Source: Chloroflexota bacterium (GTDB taxonomy: Bacteria; Chloroflexota; Dehalococcoidia; SHYB01; JACPQI01). Taken from it: a stretch of 17,426 nt of DNA. A program made the translations under genes and the position numbers. Below the pieces are notes generated by a model. That model saw only the letters and a list, made by a program, of their open reading frames with translations, was not told where the DNA came from and did not search any database. The DNA is taken from contig JACPQI010000091.1 in NCBI GenBank assembly GCA_016190545.1, positions 1 to 17,426 of the forward strand. The letters are read 5' to 3'. Position 1 is the stretch's first letter. The number at the start of each line of letters is the position of its first letter. Of this stretch, positions 6,714 to 13,889 are shown piece after piece.

Positions 6714-7255
6714 TTGCGCAACGCGCCGTGGTGCTCAGAGAGAAGCGGCTGGAAGACGCCGCCAGTGATTATCAATGGCGAGTGGACGTCGAGCTCAGCA
6801 GGCTTGACGCCGCCAATCCTCTCACCATGCCGTTCGCCGATTTCCTGCGCTACTTCCAGGAGGAGCTCCGATACCCCACGCCCAGCCGGGTCCGCTTCGC
6901 TGTCGACACGGCTGAAGGCAGGCATATCGGCAACTGCATGCTCTACGACATCGACCATATACGCGGGCAAGCGGAACTCGGCATCATGATCGGGGACAAG
7001 AGCTACTGGGACAAGGGCTGGGGAGCACAGGCCTTGCGCCTCCTCCTCGAATACGCTTTTCTCACCCTCGGCCTGCGCCGTGTCTACCTCCACACCTTGG
7101 AATGGAACAGCCGGGCGCAGCGCGCCTTCGAAAAGGTGGGGTTCACCGCCACCGGCAGGACCCACCGCAACGGCCAGCAGTTCATGGTCATGGAAGTGTT
7201 GCGTAAAAGGTGGCTGGAACTGGCCCGCTTCAAAGACGCGAGCAAGGCCCCCTAA
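6710..7255 (+). CDS. GNAT-family N-acetyltransferase (RimJ/RimL-like)
   Basis: Transfers an acetyl group from acetyl-CoA to an unknown amine (protein N-terminus, amino acid or small molecule). The 181-residue protein shows the GNAT core: strand segment RGQAELGIMIGDKSYWDKGW, then the pyrophosphate-binding loop KGWGAQA and helix LRLLLEYAF, then VYLHTLEWNSRAQRAFEKVGF, the RimJ/RimL-type motif B. The start ATG at 6710 overlaps the NUDIX stop by ATGA, so translation is probably coupled. The N-terminal 60 residues are less typical, with an acidic/aromatic helix (PFADFLRYFQEEL). The downstream neighbour is convergent. Substrate cannot be read from sequence. Confidence 0.87.
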   Translation: MIAQRAVVLREKRLEDAASDYQWRVDVELSRLDAANPLTMPFADFLRYFQEELRYPTPSRVRFAVDTAEGRHIGNCMLYDIDHIRGQAELGIMIGDKSYWDKGWGAQALRLLLEYAFLTLGLRRVYLHTLEWNSRAQRAFEKVGFTATGRTHRNGQQFMVMEVLRKRWLELARFKDASKAP

Positions 7256-7286
7256 TACAACCACTGGAACGGGCTTCTATAGCCGC

Positions 7287-7307
7287 CCTGCGCTGTATTT
7301 GCGCAGG
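7287..7307. terminator. Hairpin between convergent GNAT and SDR genes
   Basis: CCTGCGC (7287-7293) and GCGCAGG (7301-7307) form a perfect 7-bp stem with a 7-nt loop, starting right after the SDR stop codon and 31 bp after the GNAT stop. No clear T-run follows on either strand, so it is at best a weak bidirectional terminator or an mRNA 3'-end stabiliser. Confidence 0.45.
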
Positions 7308-8240
7308 CTATTTCGCAGGTTGCGGCGGCGCTGGGTTGACCATACTCAGCCCGAGCGTGGCCGGGAAGACTTTCGCCAGCTCGGCGAAGGTCCACCGCCC
7401 CTGCTGCCGCTGGATGCCCTGGGCGTTGTACGGACTATTGACCAGGGCGATGACCCCATTGGCGGCGAGAAAGAACTGGCCGTTGATATTCGCCGCCTGG
7501 TCGGTGCACAGGTAGACCACGATAGGCGCCACGTCATCGGGGTCCTTCTTGCCGCGCGGCATGCCCAGGTGGTCGAGCGGCGCCACCGACAGCCCAACCT
7601 CCTGGTTCGGGTCTTCCCGCCCCGGGATGGACGCCAGCATGCGGGTATCGGCGCCGGGGGCAATGCCGTTGGCGGTCACACCGTAGCGGCCCAGGTCGCG
7701 TGCGGCCACGCGGATGAACCCCGCGATGCCGTCTTTGGCAGCGGCGTAGTTGGCCTGCCCGGCGTTGCCGAAGAGGCCGGAACTGGACGTCATAGCGATC
7801 ATGCGGCCACCGCGCTGCTGCCGGAAGACCACGGAAGCGGGCTTGCAGATATTGAAGCAGCCCTTGAGATGGACCTTTACCACCACGTCCCATTCCTCTT
7901 CCGCCATGTTCCAGATCATGCGGTCGCGCAAGACGCCCGCGCAGTGGACCACGATGTCCAGCCGTCCCAGCTTCTCGATGGCGGTCTTCACTAAGGCCTC
8001 GCCGCCCTGAAAGGTAGCGACGGAGTCGTAGGCGGCGACCGCTTTGCCGCCTGCTGTGCGGATCCCGTCAGCCACCTCGTCTGCCGGGCCTTTGTCCGTC
8101 CCCGTGCCGTCCAGGTTCGCGCCGATGTCGTTCACCACCACGCCGGCGCCTTCAGCCGCCAGGGCGATGGCGATACCCCGGCCAATACCTCGTCCAGCGC
8201 CGGTCACAACGGCTACTTTCCCCTTCAGTCGATCACCCAC
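7308..8240 (-). CDS. SDR dehydrogenase, (R)-3-hydroxyacyl-CoA (MFE-2) type, paralogue 1
   Basis: A short-chain dehydrogenase acting with NAD(P) on a 3-hydroxyacyl thioester. The 310-residue protein has the cofactor loop TGAGRGIG (13-20), VVVNDIG, HCAGVLRDRM (the usual NNAG replaced by HCAG), and a catalytic Ser plus Y-x3-K in SSSGLFGNAGQ...NYAAAK. The VNDxG, LRDRM and SGLxGNxGQxNY blocks are hallmarks of the dehydrogenase unit of peroxisomal multifunctional enzyme 2. It is about 60 residues longer than a minimal SDR: the C-terminus carries a GRWTFAELAKVFP segment and a NPAPPQPAK tail, also found in the next paralogue. The start is GTG at 8240 with GGAGG 6 nt upstream. Last gene of a four-gene operon, 37 bp after SDR paralogue 2. 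Substrate chain and direction are unknown. Confidence 0.9.
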   Translation of the reverse strand: MGDRLKGKVAVVTGAGRGIGRGIAIALAAEGAGVVVNDIGANLDGTGTDKGPADEVADGIRTAGGKAVAAYDSVATFQGGEALVKTAIEKLGRLDIVVHCAGVLRDRMIWNMAEEEWDVVVKVHLKGCFNICKPASVVFRQQRGGRMIAMTSSSGLFGNAGQANYAAAKDGIAGFIRVAARDLGRYGVTANGIAPGADTRMLASIPGREDPNQEVGLSVAPLDHLGMPRGKKDPDDVAPIVVYLCTDQAANINGQFFLAANGVIALVNSPYNAQGIQRQQGRWTFAELAKVFPATLGLSMVNPAPPQPAK

Positions 8241-8277
8241 AAGCGTCCTCCTGCTCTCCCAAAGTTGTGGCGCCAGG

Positions 8278-9273
8278 CTACTTCTTGGCCGCGGGCGCGG
8301 GCTGCGGCGCTGCGGGTTGCTGCGCCGGCGCCGGGTTGGTCATGTACATCTCCAGTGTGCGCGGCAGGATGTCCATAAGCTCGTCCAGCGTCCACCGGCC
8401 GGTAGGCTTGTAGAGGGTGCGAATGGGGCGCGGCGGTTGCGCCCACGATACGCTTGCGCCAGAGACAATGAAGGCTTGACCGTTCACCTTCGAGGTCAAA
8501 TCGCTGGCGAGGTAGACGACGAACGGCGCTACGTCGTCGGGCGCAAGCATGTCCATGTCCGTCTCTTCGCCCATCTTGGCGAAGACCTTCTCTTGGCGGG
8601 CGCGGCGCGCTTCCATCACCTTCTTCATGTCCTCGGTGAGCGTCAGACGTGTGCCCGCCCGGGGAGCGATAGTGTTTGCCGTCACACCGTAGCGGCCCAG
8701 GTCCAGCGCCAGCACCCGTGTCATGCCCGCAATGCCGGACTTGGCGGCGGAGTAGTTCGCCTGGCCGGGGTTGCCAAAGAGTCCGGAGGTCGACGTTACG
8801 GTGATGATGCGGCCGCTGCGCTGCTGCCGGAACACCACGGAGGCTGGCTTCACACAGGCGAAGGTGCCTTTCAAATGGGTGGCGATAACAGCGTCCCACT
8901 CCTCTTCCGCCATATTGAAAAACATGCGATCGCGCAGGATGCCCGCGCAGGTCACCAGGATGTCCAGGCGGCCAAAGGCGTCAATGGCCGTCTTGATGAT
9001 GCGCTCGCCACCGGCCATGGAGGCGACACTGTCGAAGTTGGGGACGGCCTCTCCGCCCATCTGCTTGATTTCGTTCGCCACGTCCTGCGCCGGACCTTGG
9101 GATGCGCCCGACCCATCCGTCCCCGAACCCAGGTCATTGACAACGACCTTGGCGCCGTGGGCTGCCATAGCCAGGGCGATCCCGCGCCCAACGCCTCTTC
9201 CACCACCCGTCACGACCGCCACCTTGCCGAGCAGCGGCTTGTTCAAGTCCACACGATTCACTGTCGTCGTCAT
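8278..9273 (-). CDS. SDR dehydrogenase, (R)-3-hydroxyacyl-CoA (MFE-2) type, paralogue 2
   Basis: A 331-residue paralogue of the downstream SDR. It has TGGGRGVG for the cofactor, VVVNDLG, TCAGILRDRM, and a Ser plus YSAAK in TSTSGLFGNPGQ...NYSAAK. Compared with paralogue 1 it has an N-terminal extension of about ten residues and an insertion after the active site (MKKVMEARRARQEKVFAKMG region), where SDRs place the substrate-binding loop; substrate range may therefore differ. The C-terminus repeats the GRWT..EL..ILPRTLEMYMTNPAP module, then a low-complexity Ala/Pro/Gln tail ending PAPAAKK. It lies 18 bp downstream of the catalytic MaoC gene, with TAAGGAGG-like sequence before the ATG. The two SDRs probably arose by tandem duplication. 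An FabG-like reductase role is an alternative. Confidence 0.9.
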   Translation of the reverse strand: MTTTVNRVDLNKPLLGKVAVVTGGGRGVGRGIALAMAAHGAKVVVNDLGSGTDGSGASQGPAQDVANEIKQMGGEAVPNFDSVASMAGGERIIKTAIDAFGRLDILVTCAGILRDRMFFNMAEEEWDAVIATHLKGTFACVKPASVVFRQQRSGRIITVTSTSGLFGNPGQANYSAAKSGIAGMTRVLALDLGRYGVTANTIAPRAGTRLTLTEDMKKVMEARRARQEKVFAKMGEETDMDMLAPDDVAPFVVYLASDLTSKVNGQAFIVSGASVSWAQPPRPIRTLYKPTGRWTLDELMDILPRTLEMYMTNPAPAQQPAAPQPAPAAKK

Positions 9274-9291
9274 GCCGACGCCTCCTTGCCG

Positions 9292-9744
9292 TTAGAAAGA
9301 TGAGCGCACCGGTGCGTTCTTAGAAGGCAAGCTCACGACCGCCTGTCCCGGCGTCGTCTTTTCGCCCTTGCCGTTTTCAATCCAGATTTCCAGATGGGCC
9401 AGGTTCTCGCCGTCCTTGACCTCTTTCTTGCTCACCTTGCCCTTGGCGGTGAGGGTATCGCCGGGCACATCCATGCCGCGATACTGGCAGGACAGTTTCT
9501 TCAGGTTGCCCCATTCGCCCATCCAGTCGGTGACGAGCTGGCCGAGAAAGGCATTCTTCAACGCGCCATGAACGATGATCCCCGGCAGGTCCTTCTGCTT
9601 GGCGAAAGCGTCGTTATAGTGGATTTCGTAGAAGTCGTACGCGGCGGAGCCGTACTTCACCAACTGACGCGGTGTGGGCTGCTTAGCCACGGGGGGCAGG
9701 TCCATTCCCTCTTGAACGTCTTCAAAGTAGATTTGGTGGCTCAT
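9292..9744 (-). CDS. MaoC-fold (R)-enoyl hydratase, catalytic (HadB-like) subunit
   Basis: A single hot-dog-fold protein of 150 residues that would add or remove water from an enoyl/3-hydroxyacyl thioester. The hydratase-2 active site is recognisable in AAYDFYEIHYND: Asp and His with D-x4-H spacing, as in the family motif D-x-N-P-x-H, although the usual N-P is Y-E here. PGIIVHGALKNAFLG follows, corresponding to the conserved HG(M)L region. TDWMGEWGNLKKLSCQYRGMDVPGDTL resembles the C-terminal half of mycobacterial HadB. The upstream gene encodes a MaoC protein without the catalytic His, so a heterodimer like HadAB is likely (inference). Start ATG 9744 is preceded by GAGGAGTAG at about 7 nt. 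Spacing is 24 bp from the upstream gene and 18 bp to the SDR. Confidence 0.85.
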   Translation of the reverse strand: MSHQIYFEDVQEGMDLPPVAKQPTPRQLVKYGSAAYDFYEIHYNDAFAKQKDLPGIIVHGALKNAFLGQLVTDWMGEWGNLKKLSCQYRGMDVPGDTLTAKGKVSKKEVKDGENLAHLEIWIENGKGEKTTPGQAVVSLPSKNAPVRSSF

Positions 9745-9768
9745 GTCCTACTCCTCCTCACACCACCC

Positions 9769-10224
9769 TTAGTACAAGATATGAGTGGCCTTCTGCGTCG
9801 CCACCAGCCTGCCGAACTGGTTCTTGTAGGAGGTCTGCCAGATAAGCAAGAGCATCTTGCCCATCCTGCCCTCCCGCTCCGTCATGCTCACCAGCTTCTT
9901 CGAGGTGTAAATCGTATCGCCGACGCGTACGGGTTCGTAGTAGTCCCACTCGCTGCCGCCGTCCAGCAGGCGTTGAAGACCATGGTTGATGGCGACGTTA
10001 GGATCGGCGACGGTGAACGAGCGGAAGAAGGTGGGCGGCGCAATCATGCCACCGTAGCGCGTCTTGCGTGCCTTATCCGTGTCGTTCCACAAAGGGTTGG
10101 TGTCGCCGATAGCGTCGGCAAAGCGGCGGACTTCGCGGCTTTCCACGGGGTTCGCCACCGGCTCGCTTTCCACGCCAACTGCTTTGCGCATCTCGTCAGT
10201 AATGAGCGAACGCTGTTGAGTCAT
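9769..10224 (-). CDS. MaoC-like N-terminal (FAS1-type dehydratase) domain protein, probable non-catalytic HadA-like subunit
   Basis: A 151-residue hot-dog protein of the MaoC-dehydratase N-terminal type. The segment RRFADAIGDTNPLWNDTDKA aligns with the hydratase motif GDxNPxH, but the position of the catalytic His is Trp (GDTNPLW). That suggests a non-catalytic partner, like HadA or HadC in mycobacteria. GGMIAPPTFFRSF is the typical IAPPTF motif of this group. The chosen start MTQQRSLITDEM (10224) has AGGAG 7 nt upstream; the frame continues open upstream but without initiation signals. It opens the operon MaoC-MaoC-SDR-SDR and has its own promoter overlapping the hisC stop codon. Its partner is most likely the next gene. 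Substrate unknown; fatty acid, mycolate-like or steroid side-chain metabolism are all possible. Confidence 0.83.
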   Translation of the reverse strand: MTQQRSLITDEMRKAVGVESEPVANPVESREVRRFADAIGDTNPLWNDTDKARKTRYGGMIAPPTFFRSFTVADPNVAINHGLQRLLDGGSEWDYYEPVRVGDTIYTSKKLVSMTEREGRMGKMLLLIWQTSYKNQFGRLVATQKATHILY

Positions 10225-10282
10225 GACCGTCTCCTGCCGGAGGCGTCGCCGCCGGGACGAAATGGGGAGTGAACCGTGGCAG

Positions 10283-10311
10283 AGTGTACCGTAGCTGTAT
10301 CGAGGTGTCAA
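10283..10311 (-). promoter_or_regulatory. Sigma-70-type promoter for the MaoC/SDR operon
   Basis: On the minus strand: TTGACA (10311-10306, perfect), a 17-bp spacer, TACACT (10288-10283, 4/6). The -35 overlaps the TGA stop codon of hisC. Predicted transcription start is near 10276, giving a leader of about 50 nt before the MaoC start. This separates the dehydratase/dehydrogenase operon from the histidine operon, though read-through is possible. Confidence 0.68.
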
Positions 10312-11483
10312 GGAACGCTAAGCTGGCCGCGCCAGCGCGCCAGCGCAGCGATGAGGGCATCTGTGTGCTCCGGCTTTCCGACACTCATCCGCACCATGTT
10401 TTTCAACAATGCGGTATCGAAGTAACGGACCAGAATCCCCTGCTCCTGGAGCCAGTCGCGAAGACCCTTCGCATCACCCCTCAAGACACGGCACAAGACG
10501 AAGTTGGCGCGTGACGGGTACGGCTCCAGGAACACCAGGCCTTTCAAGCGCTTGTGGAGCCGCTCTCGCTCTCGCACAATCGCCTTCACCGTCCGCTGCA
10601 AGGCGGGCAGGTCCCGCAGCGATTCCTCGGCGGCGACCTGGGCGGCCACACTCACATTGTAGGGCTGCTTGATCTGCATCAGCCTTCCGACAAGATCCGG
10701 CGACATCACGCCATAACCGACGCGCAGGCCCGCCAGCCCGGCCCACTTGCTGAAGGTGCGCAGCACCACTAGGTTCGGATGGCGCGGGACTAGTGATACC
10801 ACGCTTTCGCCGCAGAACTCATAGTAGGCCTCATCCACTACCACCACCAGGCCAAGGCTGAGCAGCGTTTCCACATCCGCGCGCGGCGTCACGTTGCCGC
10901 TGGGATTGTTGGGCGAAGCGAGAAAGAGCATCTTGGCGCGGCTGGTCGCAGCCGAGCGGACCCGCCCGACATCGATGGAGAAATCGGGGCGTCGCCTGAC
11001 CTCCACCACCTTGCCGCCGCACACCTGCGTGTCAAATGCGTACATGCCGAACGTGGGCACACACGTGATCACCCTATCGCCAGGCTCAACAAACAAACGC
11101 AGCAGCAGGTCGATAATCTCGTCGCTCCCCGCACCCGCGATAATGTAGCTCGCGTCCACACCCACGTAGCGGGCCAAGGCAAGCCGCAGCCGCCGCGACT
11201 CCGGGTCCGGGTAGAGGTGGGCCGTTTCCAATTTGGCCAGAGCGTCCCGCACCCGTGGCGAACAGCCGTACGGGTTCTCATTGCCGTCCAGTTTCACCAC
11301 CCTCTTGTCAGCGCGGCCTGAAGTCACGCCCATCAAGTCCGGAGGCACCAGAGGCGTGTAGGGCGTGAGAAACTTCAGGTGTTTGCGGATCGGAGGCGTC
11401 AGCCCCTTCCGTACGCGGCCCTTCTGGACTGACGGAAGGGTGCGGCGCTGCACAGCCTTCCGCCGTGCGGAGATATCAGCCAC
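10308..11483 (-). CDS. hisC: Histidinol-phosphate aminotransferase
   Basis: A PLP enzyme converting imidazole-acetol phosphate and glutamate to histidinol phosphate (histidine pathway). Visible class I/II aminotransferase motifs are LDGNENPYG, the AGAGSDEIIDLLLR phosphate site, SPNNPSG, VVDEAYYEF with the PLP-contacting Asp, and the Schiff-base lysine K246 in RTFSKWAGLAGLRVGYG; an Arg in NMVRMSVGKPE binds the substrate carboxylate. The GTG start at 11483 overlaps the end of hisD by 8 bp. It gives 391 residues, about 30 more than usual, with a basic N-terminal extension before the normal IRKHLKFLTPYTP beginning. No strong Shine-Dalgarno supports this start, so a later non-ATG start is possible. 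A 9-bp inverted repeat lies inside this extension. Last gene of the his operon. Confidence 0.92.
   Translation of the reverse strand: MADISARRKAVQRRTLPSVQKGRVRKGLTPPIRKHLKFLTPYTPLVPPDLMGVTSGRADKRVVKLDGNENPYGCSPRVRDALAKLETAHLYPDPESRRLRLALARYVGVDASYIIAGAGSDEIIDLLLRLFVEPGDRVITCVPTFGMYAFDTQVCGGKVVEVRRRPDFSIDVGRVRSAATSRAKMLFLASPNNPSGNVTPRADVETLLSLGLVVVVDEAYYEFCGESVVSLVPRHPNLVVLRTFSKWAGLAGLRVGYGVMSPDLVGRLMQIKQPYNVSVAAQVAAEESLRDLPALQRTVKAIVRERERLHKRLKGLVFLEPYPSRANFVLCRVLRGDAKGLRDWLQEQGILVRYFDTALLKNMVRMSVGKPEHTDALIAALARWRGQLSVP
11404..11440 (-). other. Inverted repeat in the 5' end of hisC
   Basis: CCCTTCCGT (11404-11412) and ACGGAAGGG (11432-11440) form a perfect 9-bp inverted repeat with a 19-nt loop, within the first 27 codons of hisC. 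It could fold over the translation start region of hisC or be chance in GC-rich coding sequence. Confidence 0.4.
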
Positions 11484-12846
11484 GGCGGGTACCCCGGTTC
11501 CTCATAGTACTGCGCTGGCGACGAGAACGCGGCTCCAGCCTCATCTGTGCCGCGCGAGCGTGGGCCGTGAGGCCCTCCGCCTCGGCGATGACTGCGGCCG
11601 CTTGGGCCAAGGGCCTGATGTTCCGCCGAGACAGCGCCACCACACCCACACGCTTGACAAAGTCCTCTACGCCGAGGAGCGAACTAAACCGCGCCGTCCC
11701 CCCCGTCGGCATGACGTGGCTGGGCCCGGCCACGTAATCGCCAAGGACCTCCGGCGAGGCCTCGCCCAGGAACAGCCCACCGGCATTGGTGATGCGCTCT
11801 ACATAGCGCCACGGCTCGGCAACCAGGAGGCAAAGGTGCTCCGGCGCAAACTCCTCGGCCAGCGCAATCGCCCGCTGGACGCTCGCCACCACGGCTATGC
11901 CGCCGCGTCGCTTCAGCGATTCCAGCGCAAGAGCGCGCCGGGCCAGGTCGCGGGCCTGCTTGTCCACCTCGCGCTTCACGCGCTGGGCCAGTTCACGCGA
12001 GGTGGTGATAAGAATGGGTGTAGCCAGCACGTCATGCTCCGCCTGGGCCAGCAGGTCGGCGGCGCACAGGCGCGGGTCCGCCGTGCCGTCAGCGATGATG
12101 ACCGTCTCGGTAGGACCGTGCAAACCGTCGATGCCCACCTGCCCGAACAGTTGGCGTTTAGCTAGCGTCACGAAGATATTGCCGGGGCCGCAGACCTTGT
12201 CGACACGCGGGACGGTCGCTGTGCCATACGCCATAGCGGCGATGGCCTGTGCTCCGCCCATCGCAAATACCCGCGTGACGCCGGCCACGTGCGCCGCCGC
12301 CAGCGCCGCCCTGTCCGGTTTCCCATCGCGTCCCGGAGGAGTGGCCATCACTATTTGGCCCACGCCCGCGACTCGCGCTGGAATGGCGGTCATAAGGACG
12401 GTGGAAGGATACGCGGCGGTGCCGCCCGGCACATAGATGCCAACCGTGCCCAGGGGACGGACAAGCTGTCCCAACCCTTGTCGGCGGCGCAACCAGCTCT
12501 TGGGGCGACACGCGAGGTGATACCGTCGGACTCGGTCGGCGGCAAGCTCCAAGCTTCTCTTGAGTTGCGGCTCCAGAGTACGGAAGGCCGCTTCCCACTC
12601 GCCCCGCTCCACCTCGAGAGAAGTCAACGCGACCCCATCGAAGTGCCCTGTGAAATCGAGAACGGCTTTGTCGCCCTCTCGCCGCACGCGCAGCAGGATG
12701 CGCCGCACCGCCTCCTCCGCCGAGAGCGGGCGTCCGAAGGCGGCCTTCATCCTCGCCTTGACCCCGGGCGACAGCCGTACTCTCCCAAGCGGCTGCCGGG
12801 CCAACAGTCTGGCCTGGGCTGCCTCCACCCCCTGAACGATTCTCAC
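11476..12846 (-). CDS. hisD: Histidinol dehydrogenase
   Basis: Oxidises L-histidinol to L-histidine in two NAD-dependent steps, the end of the pathway. The 456-residue protein has all expected landmarks: GTVGIYVPGG, CGPGN, GPTETVIIAD (Thr where many homologues have Ser), AQAEHD with the Gln and His zinc ligands, FAPEHL with the catalytic Glu-His pair, GDYVAGPSHVMPTGGTARF with the zinc-binding Asp, and GLTAHARA with the last zinc His. The C-terminal 20 residues (RRQRSTMRNRGTRRG) are very basic and extend beyond the usual end, overlapping the hisC start by 8 bp. The start is GTG at 12846, only 16 bp after hisG; the Shine-Dalgarno is a weak G-run. Confidence 0.95.
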   Translation of the reverse strand: MRIVQGVEAAQARLLARQPLGRVRLSPGVKARMKAAFGRPLSAEEAVRRILLRVRREGDKAVLDFTGHFDGVALTSLEVERGEWEAAFRTLEPQLKRSLELAADRVRRYHLACRPKSWLRRRQGLGQLVRPLGTVGIYVPGGTAAYPSTVLMTAIPARVAGVGQIVMATPPGRDGKPDRAALAAAHVAGVTRVFAMGGAQAIAAMAYGTATVPRVDKVCGPGNIFVTLAKRQLFGQVGIDGLHGPTETVIIADGTADPRLCAADLLAQAEHDVLATPILITTSRELAQRVKREVDKQARDLARRALALESLKRRGGIAVVASVQRAIALAEEFAPEHLCLLVAEPWRYVERITNAGGLFLGEASPEVLGDYVAGPSHVMPTGGTARFSSLLGVEDFVKRVGVVALSRRNIRPLAQAAAVIAEAEGLTAHARAAQMRLEPRSRRQRSTMRNRGTRRG

Positions 12847-12862
12847 ACCGCTGCCCCCGATC

Positions 12863-13888
12863 TTAGCCGCCGCGTCGCTTTGGCGTTGACCGGAGCCTCA
12901 GCTCCTTCGTCAGATAGGCGAAGGACTCGCTGCGGGCGGAAAAGACATACTGGACGGGCACAACCGACATTCCGCTCGCCCCCAGGGAACGCAGGTGCTC
13001 CACCACCGCGAGCAGCTTTGCCTGCGGCACTACCACAGTCACCGCGAACCAGCTCCCCTGCCCTCCCTTGCTAAACACTTTGGCCACCGTCGGCCCTTGC
13101 ATGCCCGCCAGAGCAGGTTCTTTGACCACCTGCCTCGCTATGCGTTCCTCTGAAGCGCCCCGGATATTAGCTGTCACGCTCACGTAGCCGCCAGCGCCCA
13201 GCCGCGCCTCAATCGCCTCCAATACCGCCTTGGCGAGCTGGACACGCTGCGTGTCCTCTCGAAGAGTCGCCCTATTCGCCACCACACAGGCTTCCGAATG
13301 GAGAATGCGACCGCCCTCCACGACCTTCAGGCGGTTCTCCCGAAAGGTGGCTCCCGTCGTCATCACATCCACAACCACATCGGCGTAGCCCAGCGCAGGG
13401 GCGATCTCCATGGCCCCCGCCGACGACACGATTTCAAAGTAGTTGATGCCCTGGTCCTGGAAGAAACGCTGCGCCAGTCTCGGGTACTTGGTGACAATCC
13501 GAAGCTCTTTCCCCTGCTGACGGAACTCCAGCGCCAGTTCCGCCAGGTCTGCGATGGACGTCACGTCGATCCAGGCGTCGGGCACGCCCACGACCAGATC
13601 GCAGACACCGAACCCCAGGTCCTCCATGACCACGAGACCTGGCCCATCCTCTGTCCCGCTCTCCTTCCACCGGTCCAGGCCCACGATGGACAGGTCGACG
13701 CTGCCGTCTTCCAGCTTTTGCGGGATATCGACGGAGCGCTGGAACAGGACCGAGACCTGGTCTAGCCCGGCGATGCTGGCCGCATAACTGCGGACGCTGG
13801 AGCGCTTCACGGCCAGGCCGCAATAGCGCATGAACTCCAGCGTAGGCTCTTCCATGACCCGGTCGCTTGGCAAGGCGAGGCGAAGCAT
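12863..13888 (-). CDS. hisG: ATP phosphoribosyltransferase, long form
   Basis: Condenses ATP and PRPP, the committed and feedback-regulated step of histidine synthesis. The 341-residue protein contains the periplasmic-binding-like catalytic domains (LRLALPSDR at the N-terminus; EIAPALGYADVVVDVMTTGATFRENRL around the PRPP site). From about residue 240 it has a C-terminal ACT-like regulatory domain (GGYVSVTANI, ALAGMQGPTVAKV, WFAVTVVVP, LGASGMSVVPVQYVF). It is therefore HisG_L, the type that is normally regulated by histidine on its own. Yet the gene directly upstream encodes HisZ, usually the partner of the short HisG; the combination is unusual. Start ATG lies 1 nt after the hisZ TAG, with GAGG upstream, implying translational coupling. 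A short Arg/Lys-rich tail follows the regulatory domain. Confidence 0.92.
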   Translation of the reverse strand: MLRLALPSDRVMEEPTLEFMRYCGLAVKRSSVRSYAASIAGLDQVSVLFQRSVDIPQKLEDGSVDLSIVGLDRWKESGTEDGPGLVVMEDLGFGVCDLVVGVPDAWIDVTSIADLAELALEFRQQGKELRIVTKYPRLAQRFFQDQGINYFEIVSSAGAMEIAPALGYADVVVDVMTTGATFRENRLKVVEGGRILHSEACVVANRATLREDTQRVQLAKAVLEAIEARLGAGGYVSVTANIRGASEERIARQVVKEPALAGMQGPTVAKVFSKGGQGSWFAVTVVVPQAKLLAVVEHLRSLGASGMSVVPVQYVFSARSESFAYLTKELRLRSTPKRRGG

Positions 13889-13889
13889 A

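Noticed and set aside
8044..9303. 419-codon plus-strand open frame opposite the two SDR genes
   Set aside because: Both SDRs have full motifs and Shine-Dalgarno sequences on the minus strand; the antisense product has no recognisable domain.
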